From assembly GCA_014654705.1 (NCBI GenBank), contig JACVZY010000040.1, positions 1-53,444 on the forward strand: DNA of 53,444 bases, read 5' to 3'. The translations under genes were made by a program, and so were the position numbers. Source of the DNA: Ignavibacteria bacterium. GTDB taxonomy: Bacteria > Bacteroidota > Ignavibacteria > Kapaibacteriales > UBA4661. How positions within the stretch are numbered: the stretch's first letter is position 1; each line of letters starts with the position of its first letter. The notes under the pieces were generated by a model. That model saw only the letters and a program-made list of their open reading frames with translations. It did no database searches and was not told the origin of the DNA. Below are positions 34,530 through 44,072 of the stretch, in pieces.

Positions 34530-35108
34530 TTATTTAGAAGCATTGTCCAGAGCCATATTCAGCCTCAGCACATTAATGCGCTCCTGCCCGAAAATACCGA
34601 ATTGCGGCGACTCTACCGCACGCTCCACAAGCTGTGTGAGTGCTTGCGTTTGTACATCGTTATATGCACGCGCTTTTGCTACTCGCGCCACTTGCAGCCT
34701 CGCTGCTTCAGGACTGATATGCGGGTCTAAGCCACTTCCCGAAGCAAATGCCATTTCGCCCGGCACATCTTGTCCGGCAGCAAGACCATTGGTGGTGCGG
34801 AAAGCTGCGCGGCGCTCCTGCACGAGGTCTTGCAGCGCTTTGCTCGTGGGACCTTTGTTACTTGCGCCGCTTGCCACGGTGCCGTAATCACACGCCGATG
34901 GGCGCGACTGAAAATAAATCACGCTGTCGAATTTTTGTGCTAAGAGTTCCGAGCCAAGTGCTTGATTTTGTGCGCCCTTCAGGATGCTACCGTTAGCTTT
35001 TGCATTGAAGAAGCCTTGAGCGATGCCTGTTACGGCAAGCGGATACAAAACGCCTGTAAGCAGCGTCATTACAAGGAAGAGGCGAAGAGCGATGAGAGTC
35101 GTTTTCAT
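34530..35108 (-). CDS. kdpC: Potassium-transporting ATPase subunit C
   Basis: A 192-residue protein with one N-terminal membrane helix (RLFLVMTLLTGVLYPLAVTGIAQ) and the KdpC periplasmic domain (SRPSACDYGTVASGASN, SGLDPHISPEAARLQVARVA). KdpC stabilises the KdpAB pump and helps capture ATP/K+. Length matches E. coli KdpC (190). It is split from kdpB by an outer-membrane porin gene, not directly adjacent as in E. coli. Confidence 0.93.
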   Translation of the reverse strand: MKTTLIALRLFLVMTLLTGVLYPLAVTGIAQGFFNAKANGSILKGAQNQALGSELLAQKFDSVIYFQSRPSACDYGTVASGASNKGPTSKALQDLVQERRAAFRTTNGLAAGQDVPGEMAFASGSGLDPHISPEAARLQVARVAKARAYNDVQTQALTQLVERAVESPQFGIFGQERINVLRLNMALDNASK

Positions 35109-35140
35109 GGTTGCTTAAAAAAATGTCGATTGAAGATTCA

Positions 35141-36256
35141 TTAAAAAGAAAAAGCTAGGGAGGTAACTACAAAGCCATCATTCATGCGCGGCGCGGCGTT
35201 TTCGGTCGGATAAATGGCATCCCGCGACGAGAACCACCGCCCTTCTATGCGCCAGAGTAGATTTGTAGTCAAAGCAACGTCAATATTTGCCGATATGCCC
35301 AAGGTCTGGAAATTATTTGCAGTTCCGGTAGAAATAAGTACACCTTGCGGGTCGCTGTAATACTCAGCTCGCGCCGCAAGCGTAATGCGCTCTCCTGCAG
35401 CGTACTTTGCTATCATAGCAGCTCCGAACCATACAGGAAGAGTGGTGTTGAGGCGTTGCTGCACGCCAACATCAAAGAGCAGCGCGAGGCTGAGTTTTTC
35501 TGAAAGCCCGATTTGCGCGTAGAAATTGTTAAAATATCGCATTTGCCGTGCAGCCGAATCGGGCTGATCATTACCGATGTAGGTACTCCAATTCACAAGT
35601 ATATTTGATGAGGGCTTCCACTGCACTTGTGCTCCAAATGATTTATCGCTGTTGGTTTCACGGATAATTTGCCAACCGTTTAGCATGAGTACGCTCAGAA
35701 TCCATTCACTGCTTGGAGTCCACGTAAGTTTCGCACCCGTTTCATAGTACGGCGAATAATCCGCAACAATAGTGCGAGAGTACGTCCAGTTATCTTTGGA
35801 AACAGCCGATTCAAAGCCGATGTGCGAAGCAAAAACACCCGCATCAAGCCAAAGGTTTTCCGCAGCGCAGTAGCCCACATTTGCCTCGAAAATATTCCGC
35901 CAAAACTGCGGCTCGGCGGCGTAGTTCGACTCCACATATGAGCCGACTTGTGCGGCAAAGCGTCCGCGCACACGGTCAGATGAATAAGCGAGTGAAAGAA
36001 ATGCGAAGTTGATGCTGAACTCATTGTGATATAGCGGTTGTGTCGTGAACGCACGAGTTTTTGCGGGCGGTGTGGCAAACGCAAGTGCATAATACGCATC
36101 CACAAAGCCACTCACGACCAAATTTGCTTGCGGCGATACAGGCAGGACGCTCACGGCGGAATCATTGGGGATTGTTGCCGCTTTATTGCTGCCAAGCTGA
36201 ACAAATACCATCACCACAAGGAACAACCATGAGCGAATTGATTTGAAAAAAGACAT
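35141..36256 (-). CDS. OmpL-like beta-barrel porin in the kdp operon
   Basis: A 371-residue outer-membrane barrel protein. A signal peptide (SWLFLVVMVFVQLGSNKAA) is followed by a series of amphipathic beta strands with aromatic girdles (VVSGFVDAYYALAF, FSINFAFLSLAYSSDRVRGRFAAQVG, ARAEYYSD) and a terminal phenylalanine (VVTSLAFSF), as needed for BAM assembly. It resembles the putative beta-barrel porin-2/OmpL-like family. Its place between kdpB and kdpC (86 and 32 bp gaps) suggests a channel that brings K+ across the outer membrane when the ion is scarce. The ATG at 36256 is preferred over a TTG two codons upstream. Confidence 0.8.
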   Translation of the reverse strand: MSFFKSIRSWLFLVVMVFVQLGSNKAATIPNDSAVSVLPVSPQANLVVSGFVDAYYALAFATPPAKTRAFTTQPLYHNEFSINFAFLSLAYSSDRVRGRFAAQVGSYVESNYAAEPQFWRNIFEANVGYCAAENLWLDAGVFASHIGFESAVSKDNWTYSRTIVADYSPYYETGAKLTWTPSSEWILSVLMLNGWQIIRETNSDKSFGAQVQWKPSSNILVNWSTYIGNDQPDSAARQMRYFNNFYAQIGLSEKLSLALLFDVGVQQRLNTTLPVWFGAAMIAKYAAGERITLAARAEYYSDPQGVLISTGTANNFQTLGISANIDVALTTNLLWRIEGRWFSSRDAIYPTENAAPRMNDGFVVTSLAFSF

Positions 36257-36342
36257 ACACAATCTATTTGTTTATGAAAAATGAACAGAACACAAGTAAT
36301 TGTCGCATTTTCTATGAGCAAACCGAACGAAGAAAGAAACAA

Positions 36343-38445
36343 TCAGACTAAATGCAGCGCCACAACAAGAATATCAATCAATTTAATACCTACAAACGGA
36401 ATCGCTACGCCGCCCACGCCGTAAATGAGAAAATTCCGCCATAGCAGCGTCGATGCCGGAAGCGGCTGATACGCCACGCCACGCAATGCCAGTGGAATGA
36501 GTGCAACAATAATAAGCGCATTGAAAATAATTGCCGATAAAATTGCACTTTCCGGCGTTGCTAATTGCATAACGTTGAGCGCAGATAAAGCACCTTCGCC
36601 ATTTGTCATGTACAATGTTGCAAAAATTGCGGGAATAATTGCAAAGTATTTTGCCACGTCGTTTGCAATGCTGAACGTTGTCAATGCACCGCGTGTCATC
36701 AGGAGTTGTTTGCCGATATGGACTACATCGAGCAATTTCGTGGGATTACTGTCCAAATCCACCATATTTCCGGCTTCGCGGGCTGCTTGTGTACCGGAGT
36801 TCATTGCCACGCCCACATCTGCCTGAGCGAGTGCTGGTGCGTCATTTGTGCCGTCGCCGACCATTGCCACGAGATGTCCCGCAGCCTGTTCGTCGCGTAT
36901 GCGCTTCAGTTTTGTTTCCGGCGTTGCCTCGGCGATATAGTCGTCAACACCTGCTTCGGCAGCAATAGCGGCGGCAGTGAGCGGGTTGTCGCCCGTTATC
37001 ATCACCGTGCGGATGCCTGCTTTGCGCAGTTCAGCAAAGCGTTCTTTTATACCGCCTTTAACCACATCTTTGAGTTGAATCACGCCCAGCACCGTTGCTT
37101 TGTTTGCAACAACTTCTGCCACGACAAGCGGCGTTCCACCTGTTTTGGCAATGTCTTCCACTGCGCGTTTCGTATCTGGCGGAAAAGCTGCGCTGTAAGA
37201 ATCAACGTACTTTTCAATCATATCGGCAGCGCCTTTGCGAATGGAACGCCCACCCACATCTACGCCGCTCATGCGCGTTTGCGCTGTGAAGGGGATGAAC
37301 GTTGCCTGATGCAAGGCAGCGTTGTGCTCAGAGTCGTCATGCCCACGAATACCAAAGTTTTCTTTTGCTAAGACGACAATGGAACGCCCTTCCGGGGTTT
37401 CATCGGCAAGCGAGGAAAGCTGTGCAGCTTCGGCGAGACGCTTGGGGTCTATGCCGCCTGCGGGAATGAACGCCGATGCCATGCGGTTTCCCAGCGTTAT
37501 TGTGCCTGTTTTGTCCAGAAGCAGTACATCCACATCGCCTGCCGCCTCGACAGCTCGCCCACTTGTCGCCAAGACGTTGCGCTGAATGAGCCTGTCCATG
37601 CCGCTTATGCCAATCGCAGAAAGCAAACCGCCGATGGTAGTCGGGATAAGACACACCAGAAGAGCAACCAACACCGGAACACTAAGCAGCGAAGTCGTCA
37701 ATCCCGATGCGGTCTCGGAGTACGCGGCAAAACCTTTGAGCGTTACGACAGCCAGCAAAAATACAATCGAAAGCGCTGCCAGAACGATACTGAGCGCAAT
37801 TTCATTCGGTGTTTTCTGGCGTTTTGCGCCTTCCACAAGTGCAATCATGCGGTCGAGGAAGGAATCACCCTGCTCGGCGGTGATGCGGACGAAGATTTGG
37901 TCGCTTATCACTTGTGTCCCGCCCGTCACGGCACTGCGGTCGCCGCCCGCCTCACGAATAACAGGTGCAGACTCGCCCGTGATGGCTGATTCGTTCACGC
38001 TGGCAATGCCCTTGATAACTTCGCCGTCACCCGGAATTACGTCGCCCGATTCACAGATGACCACATCGCCGCGCTTCAGTTCGGTCGCAATGACACGGTG
38101 TTCGGTGGAAGAAGGATAATTCGTCAGCCGACGCGCCATTGTGCCCGTGCGTGTCTTGCGAAGCGAATCTGCTTGCGCTTTCCCACGCCCTTCGGCAATG
38201 GCTTCAGCAAAATTAGCAAAAAGCACCGTGAACCAGAGCCAGAGCGTGATTTGGAGGTTAAACGTCGAAAATGCACCGCTCGCGAGGTCACGGAAAAACG
38301 TAAAGGTCGAAAGCACCGCGCCCACTGCCACGAGAAACATGACGGGATTTTTCACCTGTACGCGCGGGTCGAGTTTGGTAATGGATTCCCACGCCGCGCG
38401 GCGTGTAATGGCGGGGTCGAAGAGAGATTTTACTTGCGTTGACAT
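36343..38445 (-). CDS. kdpB: Potassium-transporting ATPase ATP-binding subunit B
   Basis: A 700-residue P-type ATPase (E. coli KdpB 682). Seen: ITGESAPV (actuator TGES), the phosphorylation motif [15 protein letters not shown], and the hinge motif [21 protein letters not shown] with [19 protein letters not shown]. Seven membrane helices are in the expected places. It hydrolyses ATP to drive K+ through KdpA. The gene lies 30 bp after kdpA and 86 bp before the porin. Confidence 0.95.
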   Translation of the reverse strand: MSTQVKSLFDPAITRRAAWESITKLDPRVQVKNPVMFLVAVGAVLSTFTFFRDLASGAFSTFNLQITLWLWFTVLFANFAEAIAEGRGKAQADSLRKTRTGTMARRLTNYPSSTEHRVIATELKRGDVVICESGDVIPGDGEVIKGIASVNESAITGESAPVIREAGGDRSAVTGGTQVISDQIFVRITAEQGDSFLDRMIALVEGAKRQKTPNEIALSIVLAALSIVFLLAVVTLKGFAAYSETASGLTTSLLSVPVLVALLVCLIPTTIGGLLSAIGISGMDRLIQRNVLATSGRAVEAAGDVDVLLLDKTGTITLGNRMASAFIPAGGIDPKRLAEAAQLSSLADETPEGRSIVVLAKENFGIRGHDDSEHNAALHQATFIPFTAQTRMSGVDVGGRSIRKGAADMIEKYVDSYSAAFPPDTKRAVEDIAKTGGTPLVVAEVVANKATVLGVIQLKDVVKGGIKERFAELRKAGIRTVMITGDNPLTAAAIAAEAGVDDYIAEATPETKLKRIRDEQAAGHLVAMVGDGTNDAPALAQADVGVAMNSGTQAAREAGNMVDLDSNPTKLLDVVHIGKQLLMTRGALTTFSIANDVAKYFAIIPAIFATLYMTNGEGALSALNVMQLATPESAILSAIIFNALIIVALIPLALRGVAYQPLPASTLLWRNFLIYGVGGVAIPFVGIKLIDILVVALHLV

Positions 38446-38475
38446 GATATTCGGTTTTGAGTAATGAGAATTGAT

Positions 38476-40167
38476 TTAGAACGTCTTCCCCGCATTCATC
38501 AGCAAATGCTCCACTATCGGACCCAGCGAAAGTGCCGGAAAGAACGTGAGCGCACCGACGATGAGAATAACGGCAATCAGCAAGACGGCAAAAAGCGGCT
38601 TATCGGTCGGGAACGTGCCAAGCGACGGCGGCGTATATTTTTTGCCGACCAAACTTCCCGCAATCGCCAGAGTAGGCAGAATCACGCCGAAGCGCCCCAC
38701 CAGCATACCGATACCAATCGCAATGTTGTAAAACGGCGTGTCCACCGTTAGCCCCGCAAAGGCGCTTCCGTTATTGCCTGCTGCCGACGTGAAAGCGTAG
38801 AGAATTTCCGAAAAGCCGTGCGCTCCTTGATTATTCAGGCTGCTGAGTCCTTGCGGAATAAGAACGGCAATCATTGTTCCGATGAGTATCACCGTGCTCG
38901 GCGCAAGAATAGTTATCATCGCCATTTGCACCTCGAATGCTTCTATTTTTTTGCCCAAATACTCAGGTGTACGCCCAACCATCAAGCCGGCGATAAAGAC
39001 CGTGATGATGATGAACATGAGCATACCGTACATTCCCGCGCCAACACCGCCGAAAATGACTTCGCCGAGCATCATGTTTAGCATCGCCATTCCGCCCGCG
39101 AGTGGTGAAAAGCTGTCGTGCATGGCGTTTACCGAACCATTTGAGGCGACCGTGGTGGTCATGCCCCAAAGAACGCTGTTTGCCACGCCGAAACGCTGCT
39201 CTTTGCCTTCCATTTGGACAGAAGTTTGCAATACGGTATTGTAGCTTGTTTCCGACCACAACGACACTGCTAAGACTACCAGCAAAACCGCCAGCATAGC
39301 AGCAAAAATTGTCCACCCCTGGCGCACGGAACCGACCATTTTACCATAGGTGTAGGTCAATGCTGACGGAATAAGGAGAATAGCAAGCACTTGGAGAAAA
39401 TTGCTGAACGGCGTGGGATTCTCAAAGGGATGAGCGCTATTCACACCGAAAAAGCCGCCACCATTGGTGCCAAGCTGCTTGATGGCGATTTGCGAAGCAG
39501 CAGGACCAAGCGGAATCACTTGTGAACGTCCTTCGAGCGTTGTTGCAGAAACATAGCTTCCAAAGGACTGTACAACGCCTTGACTGACGAGCAGAATCGC
39601 CAAAAGAAGCGAAAGCGGAAGCAAAATGTAAAGCGTCGTGCGCGTCAAATCCACCCAAAAATTGCCAATACTTGCGGCGTGCTTACGAGCAATACCCCGC
39701 GTCAGTGCTATCATTACGGCAATACCTGTGGCTGCGCTCACGAAATTTTGTACGCCCAAGCCCAGCATTTGCGTAAGGTAAGAAAGCGCTGCCTCACCGG
39801 AATACGCCTGCCAGTTGGTATTGGTCATAAAACTCACGGCGGTATTAAAAGCGAGGTAGCCGGATGTGCCGCCTGTGCTCTGCGGATTGAGTGGTAAAGC
39901 GCCCTGCGCAAGCATCAGCACAAAGACCGCGAGAAATCCGAGCGCATTGAAAGTGAGAAGCGCAAAAGCATATTCTTTCCACGACATTTCTTCGTAGTCA
40001 TTCACGCCGGAGAGTTTATAGATCAAACCTTCAAGCGGTTTCAATACAGGCGTAAGCCATGTTTTTTGACCGCAAAACACCGTTGCCATAAAGCCACCCA
40101 AAAGCGGCGTAATGGCGATGAGAAGCCCGAAATAGAGGGCGATTTGGAGAAATTCTAAGGGTTGCAT
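38476..40167 (-). CDS. kdpA: Potassium-transporting ATPase potassium-binding subunit A
   Basis: A 563-residue channel-like subunit (E. coli 557) with ten membrane helices and four selectivity-filter pore loops, including TNGGGFFGVNSAHPFENPTP. The N-terminal FGLLIAITPLLGGFMATVF and the SAAGNNGSAFAG loop are typical. KdpA selects and translocates K+ at micromolar concentration. The start codon follows an AGGAGG ribosome site that overlaps the kdpF stop codon. Confidence 0.95.
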   Translation of the reverse strand: MQPLEFLQIALYFGLLIAITPLLGGFMATVFCGQKTWLTPVLKPLEGLIYKLSGVNDYEEMSWKEYAFALLTFNALGFLAVFVLMLAQGALPLNPQSTGGTSGYLAFNTAVSFMTNTNWQAYSGEAALSYLTQMLGLGVQNFVSAATGIAVMIALTRGIARKHAASIGNFWVDLTRTTLYILLPLSLLLAILLVSQGVVQSFGSYVSATTLEGRSQVIPLGPAASQIAIKQLGTNGGGFFGVNSAHPFENPTPFSNFLQVLAILLIPSALTYTYGKMVGSVRQGWTIFAAMLAVLLVVLAVSLWSETSYNTVLQTSVQMEGKEQRFGVANSVLWGMTTTVASNGSVNAMHDSFSPLAGGMAMLNMMLGEVIFGGVGAGMYGMLMFIIITVFIAGLMVGRTPEYLGKKIEAFEVQMAMITILAPSTVILIGTMIAVLIPQGLSSLNNQGAHGFSEILYAFTSAAGNNGSAFAGLTVDTPFYNIAIGIGMLVGRFGVILPTLAIAGSLVGKKYTPPSLGTFPTDKPLFAVLLIAVILIVGALTFFPALSLGPIVEHLLMNAGKTF

Positions 40168-40176
40168 TTGTTCCTC

Positions 40177-40266
40177 CTACAATCGTTCGGGATACAGCAT
40201 TGCATAGAGCAAATATCCCAGAAGGAGGACGGAAAGCACGAGACCGATGATATATTCGAGAGCCAT
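40177..40266 (-). CDS. kdpF: Potassium-transporting ATPase subunit F
   Basis: A 29-residue one-helix protein on the minus strand, beginning MALEYIIGLVLSVLLLGYLL and ending YAMLYPERL. This is the KdpF pattern of a short hydrophobic helix with a terminal Tyr-Pro-Glu-Arg/Lys (ALLYPERF-like). It lies first in the operon, 9 bp before the kdpA ATG; its stop codon TAG is part of the AGGAGG site of kdpA, so translation is likely coupled. KdpF sits against KdpA and stabilises the complex. Confidence 0.92.
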   Translation of the reverse strand: MALEYIIGLVLSVLLLGYLLYAMLYPERL

Positions 40267-40309
40267 TGTGATTTGCTTTCGTTCTGTGAAACACGAGTGA
40301 ATTACAAAA

Positions 40310-40379
40310 GCAAAACTACGGCGTATTTTCTCAAGAGGCGTTCAAATCTGAGGCGGGAAGTCTAAAGATTTTCTCAAGA
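40310..40379 (-). promoter_or_regulatory. kdp operon control region with 12-bp direct repeats
   Basis: Two exact copies of TCTTGAGAAAAT (minus strand) lie at 40379-40368 and 40336-40325, start to start 43 bp apart (about four helix turns). A Bacteroidota -7 box TAGTTTTGC (40318-40310) follows the second copy by 6 bases and is 44 bp before the kdpF ATG. The canonical -33 TTG is not well spaced (24 or 13 bases), consistent with an activator-dependent promoter. KdpE is the natural candidate protein. Confidence 0.5.
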
Positions 40380-40388
40380 AAGCATTTA

Positions 40389-41864
40389 TTATTCCAAACA
40401 TCCCGCAGGCGGCACAAAACCTGTTCCCAGTTTCTCGATTTGTTCGGCAATCGTCAGCAATCGCCAGTCCTGCCAGCGCTTGCCATGCACGGAAACACTT
40501 ATCGGAAGTCCATCGCTGCTCATACCTATCGGCACGGTAACGATGGGCGTAGCTTGCAAGACCGTCGTGCAGGCGAAAGGCGCGTGTGCTTCGGTGTAAG
40601 GGATTGTTGCGCCGTCAATCTTGAGCGGCGTCCCCATACGCACGTGTGGGAATGCGGCATGAGCGGCAGTGGGTGTGAGCCAAATATCAACTTCATCAAA
40701 AAACCGCTCTGTGGCTTGTACAATCGCGTCCCTACGGTCGAGAACGTGCGCAAAGCCGCGTGGTGATTGGAACAGTCCCTTCACAAGCGACGCAGAACCG
40801 CCACGAAAATTTGCATAATGGAACGCCGCAAGAAATGGCGCTATGAGCGATTTCGGTATCATGGCGGGAATTTCTGTTAAGGATTCCATAGTCATCAAGC
40901 GCCCCCACACATCAAGCGCATCATCTGTAGCCCGCTTTGTGTCGAGGTCGGCAGGAGCTTTTTCGATAAGTGTGCAGCCTTGTTCGCGTAAGCGTACGAG
41001 CAATGTGGAAAAAACACGCTCTGTGTCGCGTGAAACCTTGCGTTCGCCAATCGTGGATGAGTACGCAATCCGTAGCCCTTTGAGCGGAACATCTGCCACT
41101 GTAAGCGTGTTCTGAAGCGGTACGGGTGGGTTTTGCCACATTCGGTCGTCGTACCCCCAGAGCAATTCCAAGAGCATTTTGGCATCATCTACATTGCGCG
41201 CCATTGGTCCAACGGTTATCATGGAGCGAAGCATTTTAGGTGAACCGGGCGGAGTAATATGCCCAAAGTCCGATAAACTCCGCTCTGTGGGGCGAAACCC
41301 CACTACGCCGCAATAGTGCGCCGGAATCCTGAGTGAACCGCCTATATCGCTACCTATCTCCAATGGCGTGAAGCCTGCCGCCAAAGCCGCTGCCGAGCCG
41401 CCGGAACTTCCGCCAACGACATGGTTTTCGTTGTACGGGTTATTTGTTCTGCCCCAAAATGTGCTTTGCCAATCAAACGCAAACATAGGCAAATTGGTTT
41501 TGCCAAGCAAGATTCCACCCGCCTTCTTTAGCCTTTCGACCATTGTAGCATCGAAATCAGGCACGTGCGACCGTAAAAGCGGGCTCGCAAACGACGTTCT
41601 CATGACCTTTGTGGCAAAGGTATCTTTTACGGTAAAAGGAATACCGTGCAGCGCACCTGTGCTTTCCCCACGCGCCAGTGCTGCATCTGCTTCAGAAGCC
41701 TGCTTCAAAGCGCCTTCTGCGTCTATGATGCAAATGGCGTTAATACGCGGATTGTGCTGTTTGATGTGCCGAAGCAGCGTTTCGATCAACTCGCGTGAGG
41801 TGAGGTCGCGGGCGTGAATGCGACGCGAAATCTCGCGGAGTGAGGTAAAATTGATGTTGTCCAT
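40389..41864 (-). CDS. Amidase signature family hydrolase
   Basis: A 491-residue amidase with the complete Ser-cisSer-Lys triad: Lys80 (FTVKDTF), Ser154 (GGSSGGSAAALAAG) and Ser177 (GSDIGGSLRIPA), close to the spacing in GatA. The C-terminal part (HAPFACTTVLQATPIVTVPIG) also fits the family. It is a general amidase that hydrolyses an amide bond; the substrate is unknown. It is unlikely to be GatA, as no gatB or gatC is near and the Glu-tRNA binding features cannot be verified. It lies on the same strand just upstream of kdpF, but a 122-bp gap with its own promoter-like site separates them. Confidence 0.85.
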   Translation of the reverse strand: MDNINFTSLREISRRIHARDLTSRELIETLLRHIKQHNPRINAICIIDAEGALKQASEADAALARGESTGALHGIPFTVKDTFATKVMRTSFASPLLRSHVPDFDATMVERLKKAGGILLGKTNLPMFAFDWQSTFWGRTNNPYNENHVVGGSSGGSAAALAAGFTPLEIGSDIGGSLRIPAHYCGVVGFRPTERSLSDFGHITPPGSPKMLRSMITVGPMARNVDDAKMLLELLWGYDDRMWQNPPVPLQNTLTVADVPLKGLRIAYSSTIGERKVSRDTERVFSTLLVRLREQGCTLIEKAPADLDTKRATDDALDVWGRLMTMESLTEIPAMIPKSLIAPFLAAFHYANFRGGSASLVKGLFQSPRGFAHVLDRRDAIVQATERFFDEVDIWLTPTAAHAAFPHVRMGTPLKIDGATIPYTEAHAPFACTTVLQATPIVTVPIGMSSDGLPISVSVHGKRWQDWRLLTIAEQIEKLGTGFVPPAGCLE

Positions 41865-42075
41865 ATATACAATGGGACAATTGAAAAGAGGGCATTTTAT
41901 GGAAAGAGAGAAACAATATTTGGCTGAAGATAGCAGTTTTTTGTTCGATTCGCAATTAACATACTTGGTTCATTTATTTTTTATTTGAACTATATTGCAT
42001 TAACGTCAATAAATTTAATAAAATCAACTCTGGAAATAAGAATCCATAGCAACTTTTCACACCGGTCAATCAATA

Positions 42076-42807
42076 TTATCCGAAAATCCGCTTCACGACT
42101 TCATCGCGTAATTCCCGGCTGACAGGAATCATCTGCCCCGCCACGTTCAGCATTGCGCCGTCCAGTGATTTGACCTTCGAGGAAGAAACAATATACGACT
42201 TGTGTACCCGCACAAAATCAGGCGTTGGTAGCATTTCTTCCATCCGTTTCATTCGCTCAAGGGTCATCACTTTGCCCTGCGTGGTGTGAACGATTACATA
42301 TTCCCTTGCGCCTTCACAAAAAAGAATATCGGTATGCGCGATTTTCATCAATTTCCCGTCGGCAACAATACTTAAAAAAGATGATTTCGTGTGGCTCTGG
42401 GGCAAAGCCTGCGAGTCCGGCGCAGGAAAAGCTTTGACTCGGGCTTGCACGGCAGTTGTGGCTTTATTGAATGCTTGCAAAAAACGCTCAAAGGCAATCG
42501 GCTTGACCAAATAATCAACTACATCCAAACCAAAGGCTTCGACAGCATACTCATTGTATGCCGTCGTGAAGACCGCCACAGGCTTTTTCGGGAGCGACCG
42601 CAAAAGATTCACCCCGCTCAGATTCGGCATTTGAATATCCAAAAAGATAATATCCACATCGTGCTTTTCCAATATTTCCAGTGCTTGCAGAGGGTGTTTC
42701 GCCTTAGCGACCAGATTCAGGCTCCGCCCCTGCTCTATAAGTTGCTGCAAATACCCCTCCAAAAGATTGAGCGCAAGGTATTCATCGTCGAGCAACAGGA
42801 TATTCAT
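42076..42807 (-). CDS. LytTR family response regulator
   Basis: A 243-residue regulator. The receiver has the acidic pair (LLLDDEYLAL), the phospho-acceptor in IIFLDIQMPNLSGV, Thr in VFTTAYNEYAVEAF and Lys in YLVKPIAFERF. The C-terminal LytTR DNA-binding domain includes ILFCEGAREYVIVHTTQGKV and FVRVHKSYIVSSSKV. It lies 27 bp after its cognate kinase gene on the same strand. Such LytS/LytTR-type pairs are common in Bacteroidota; the target genes are unknown. Confidence 0.9.
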   Translation of the reverse strand: MNILLLDDEYLALNLLEGYLQQLIEQGRSLNLVAKAKHPLQALEILEKHDVDIIFLDIQMPNLSGVNLLRSLPKKPVAVFTTAYNEYAVEAFGLDVVDYLVKPIAFERFLQAFNKATTAVQARVKAFPAPDSQALPQSHTKSSFLSIVADGKLMKIAHTDILFCEGAREYVIVHTTQGKVMTLERMKRMEEMLPTPDFVRVHKSYIVSSSKVKSLDGAMLNVAGQMIPVSRELRDEVVKRIFG

Positions 42808-42834
42808 AACTAAACTGTAAAAAAAAATGGTGGT

Positions 42835-43884
42835 TTAGAGCAAAACTGGGATTGTCAGCCGCGCCTCAAAATGCGTCTCGGTGTCGTGGATAGCTAGTGC
42901 GGCGCGGTCAGCATATTTCAATGCCAGTCGCTGACGGATATTGTGCAAGCCAACACCACCAACAGCATCTTTTTGTGCATTAGAATTATCTTTGGTGTTC
43001 AATGTACTAAAATACACGGTTTCTCCTTCGACAGCAAGATGAATTGCGATAAAGCCCGCTGTATTGTGCGTAATGTCGCTGTGTTTGAGACAATTTTCCA
43101 CAAGCGCAAAAAGTATCATCGGCTCAATTTGCCGCCCATGAATCTCGCCGCCCGCTGTGAAAGTAATGTTCATCGGCTCTTCGGAGCGGAGTTGAAAGAG
43201 CGCAATCAATTCATGTATCTCGGCAATTTCCTCTTGAATGGAAACACTCGGCTTTTGCGTGGTATAGATGCTGTACCGAAGTAAACGCGAGAGCCGCATA
43301 ATCATCGGTGCAGTTTGCGGGGACTGCACCACAGCCAAAGAATAGATGTTATTAAGGGTGTTAAAAAGAAAGTGTGGATTGATTTGAGCACGGAGAAACT
43401 GCATTTGCGCCTCGTTATGGCGCAGAAGAAGTTCTTGCGTTTCGCTTTCGCTCCGGCGGCGGTTGCGCTGCGTGGTAGTAAGCAATCCCACCAGAGTAAT
43501 AGTCACCGAGACCCAAAGCACCGCAACAATGAAACGACGCGGCTCCACGAAAAATTTATGCCACATCTCGCCGCCCAGAAAGAGACTTTCAGCGGCATAA
43601 TTAAGTGCGGTGCTGAGAATAATAATACTCACCACAATCGTTGTGTACGCGAGGTAGTGCTTGGTCTCAAAATAATGATTCACCAGAAAAAGGGTATTGC
43701 CATAATATCCACCGACAGCACATACCATGACAACCATAGTTCTGAGAAGGCTCGGAGAAGCACCATTGAAGGTTTGCATACCGATAAAACTTATCAGAAT
43801 ACCCAGCCAGACCGCGCCGTGCAACGCTATTGTCTGCCAAGAGTAGTGTTTTATAGCTGAATTAATATTGGGTATGATGGTCAT
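42835..43884 (-). CDS. LytS/YehU-type sensor histidine kinase
   Basis: A 349-residue membrane kinase. Four hydrophobic helices fill the first 150 residues (GAVWLGILISFIGMQT and so on). A short helix leads to the His_kinase domain with phospho-acceptor motif LRAQINPHFLFNTLNNIYSL. The ATPase domain is short (ILFALVENCLKHSDI ... VGGVGLHNIRQRLALKY). No periplasmic sensor domain is seen, so the signal is probably felt in the membrane. The ATG at 43884 is preferred over an upstream TTG. It pairs with the LytTR regulator. Confidence 0.87.
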   Translation of the reverse strand: MTIIPNINSAIKHYSWQTIALHGAVWLGILISFIGMQTFNGASPSLLRTMVVMVCAVGGYYGNTLFLVNHYFETKHYLAYTTIVVSIIILSTALNYAAESLFLGGEMWHKFFVEPRRFIVAVLWVSVTITLVGLLTTTQRNRRRSESETQELLLRHNEAQMQFLRAQINPHFLFNTLNNIYSLAVVQSPQTAPMIMRLSRLLRYSIYTTQKPSVSIQEEIAEIHELIALFQLRSEEPMNITFTAGGEIHGRQIEPMILFALVENCLKHSDITHNTAGFIAIHLAVEGETVYFSTLNTKDNSNAQKDAVGGVGLHNIRQRLALKYADRAALAIHDTETHFEARLTIPVLL

Positions 43885-43940
43885 GGGAAGTTTATTCTGC
43901 GGGAATTCAAACTGCACAGTACTCGACAAAAATCTGTTCT

Positions 43941-44016
43941 TGGTGGCACAGGCATTCTTGCCTATGTGATTTTAAGCGAAGTGTAGAAATTCACAGACAG
44001 GAATGTCTGTGCCACC
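43941..44016. repeat. 76-bp REPIN/MITE-like palindrome, copy 2
   Basis: Reverse-oriented relative of the element at 11437-11512. Its reverse complement starts GGTGGCACAGACATTCCTGT, sharing the 24-base terminal palindrome with copy 1, and ends with GGCAAGAATGCCTGTGCCAC. Between the kinase gene and the upstream lipoprotein gene; no frame. Confidence 0.8.
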
Positions 44017-44072
44017 GAAGCCAGTAATCAAGACATTTGTAAAAATCTGTCGTGCATCAAGTTCAAGCCATT

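Noticed and set aside
38458-38751. Long frames on the + strand opposite the kdp genes
   Set aside because: They are antisense shadows of kdpA and kdpB, with atypical composition and no domain.
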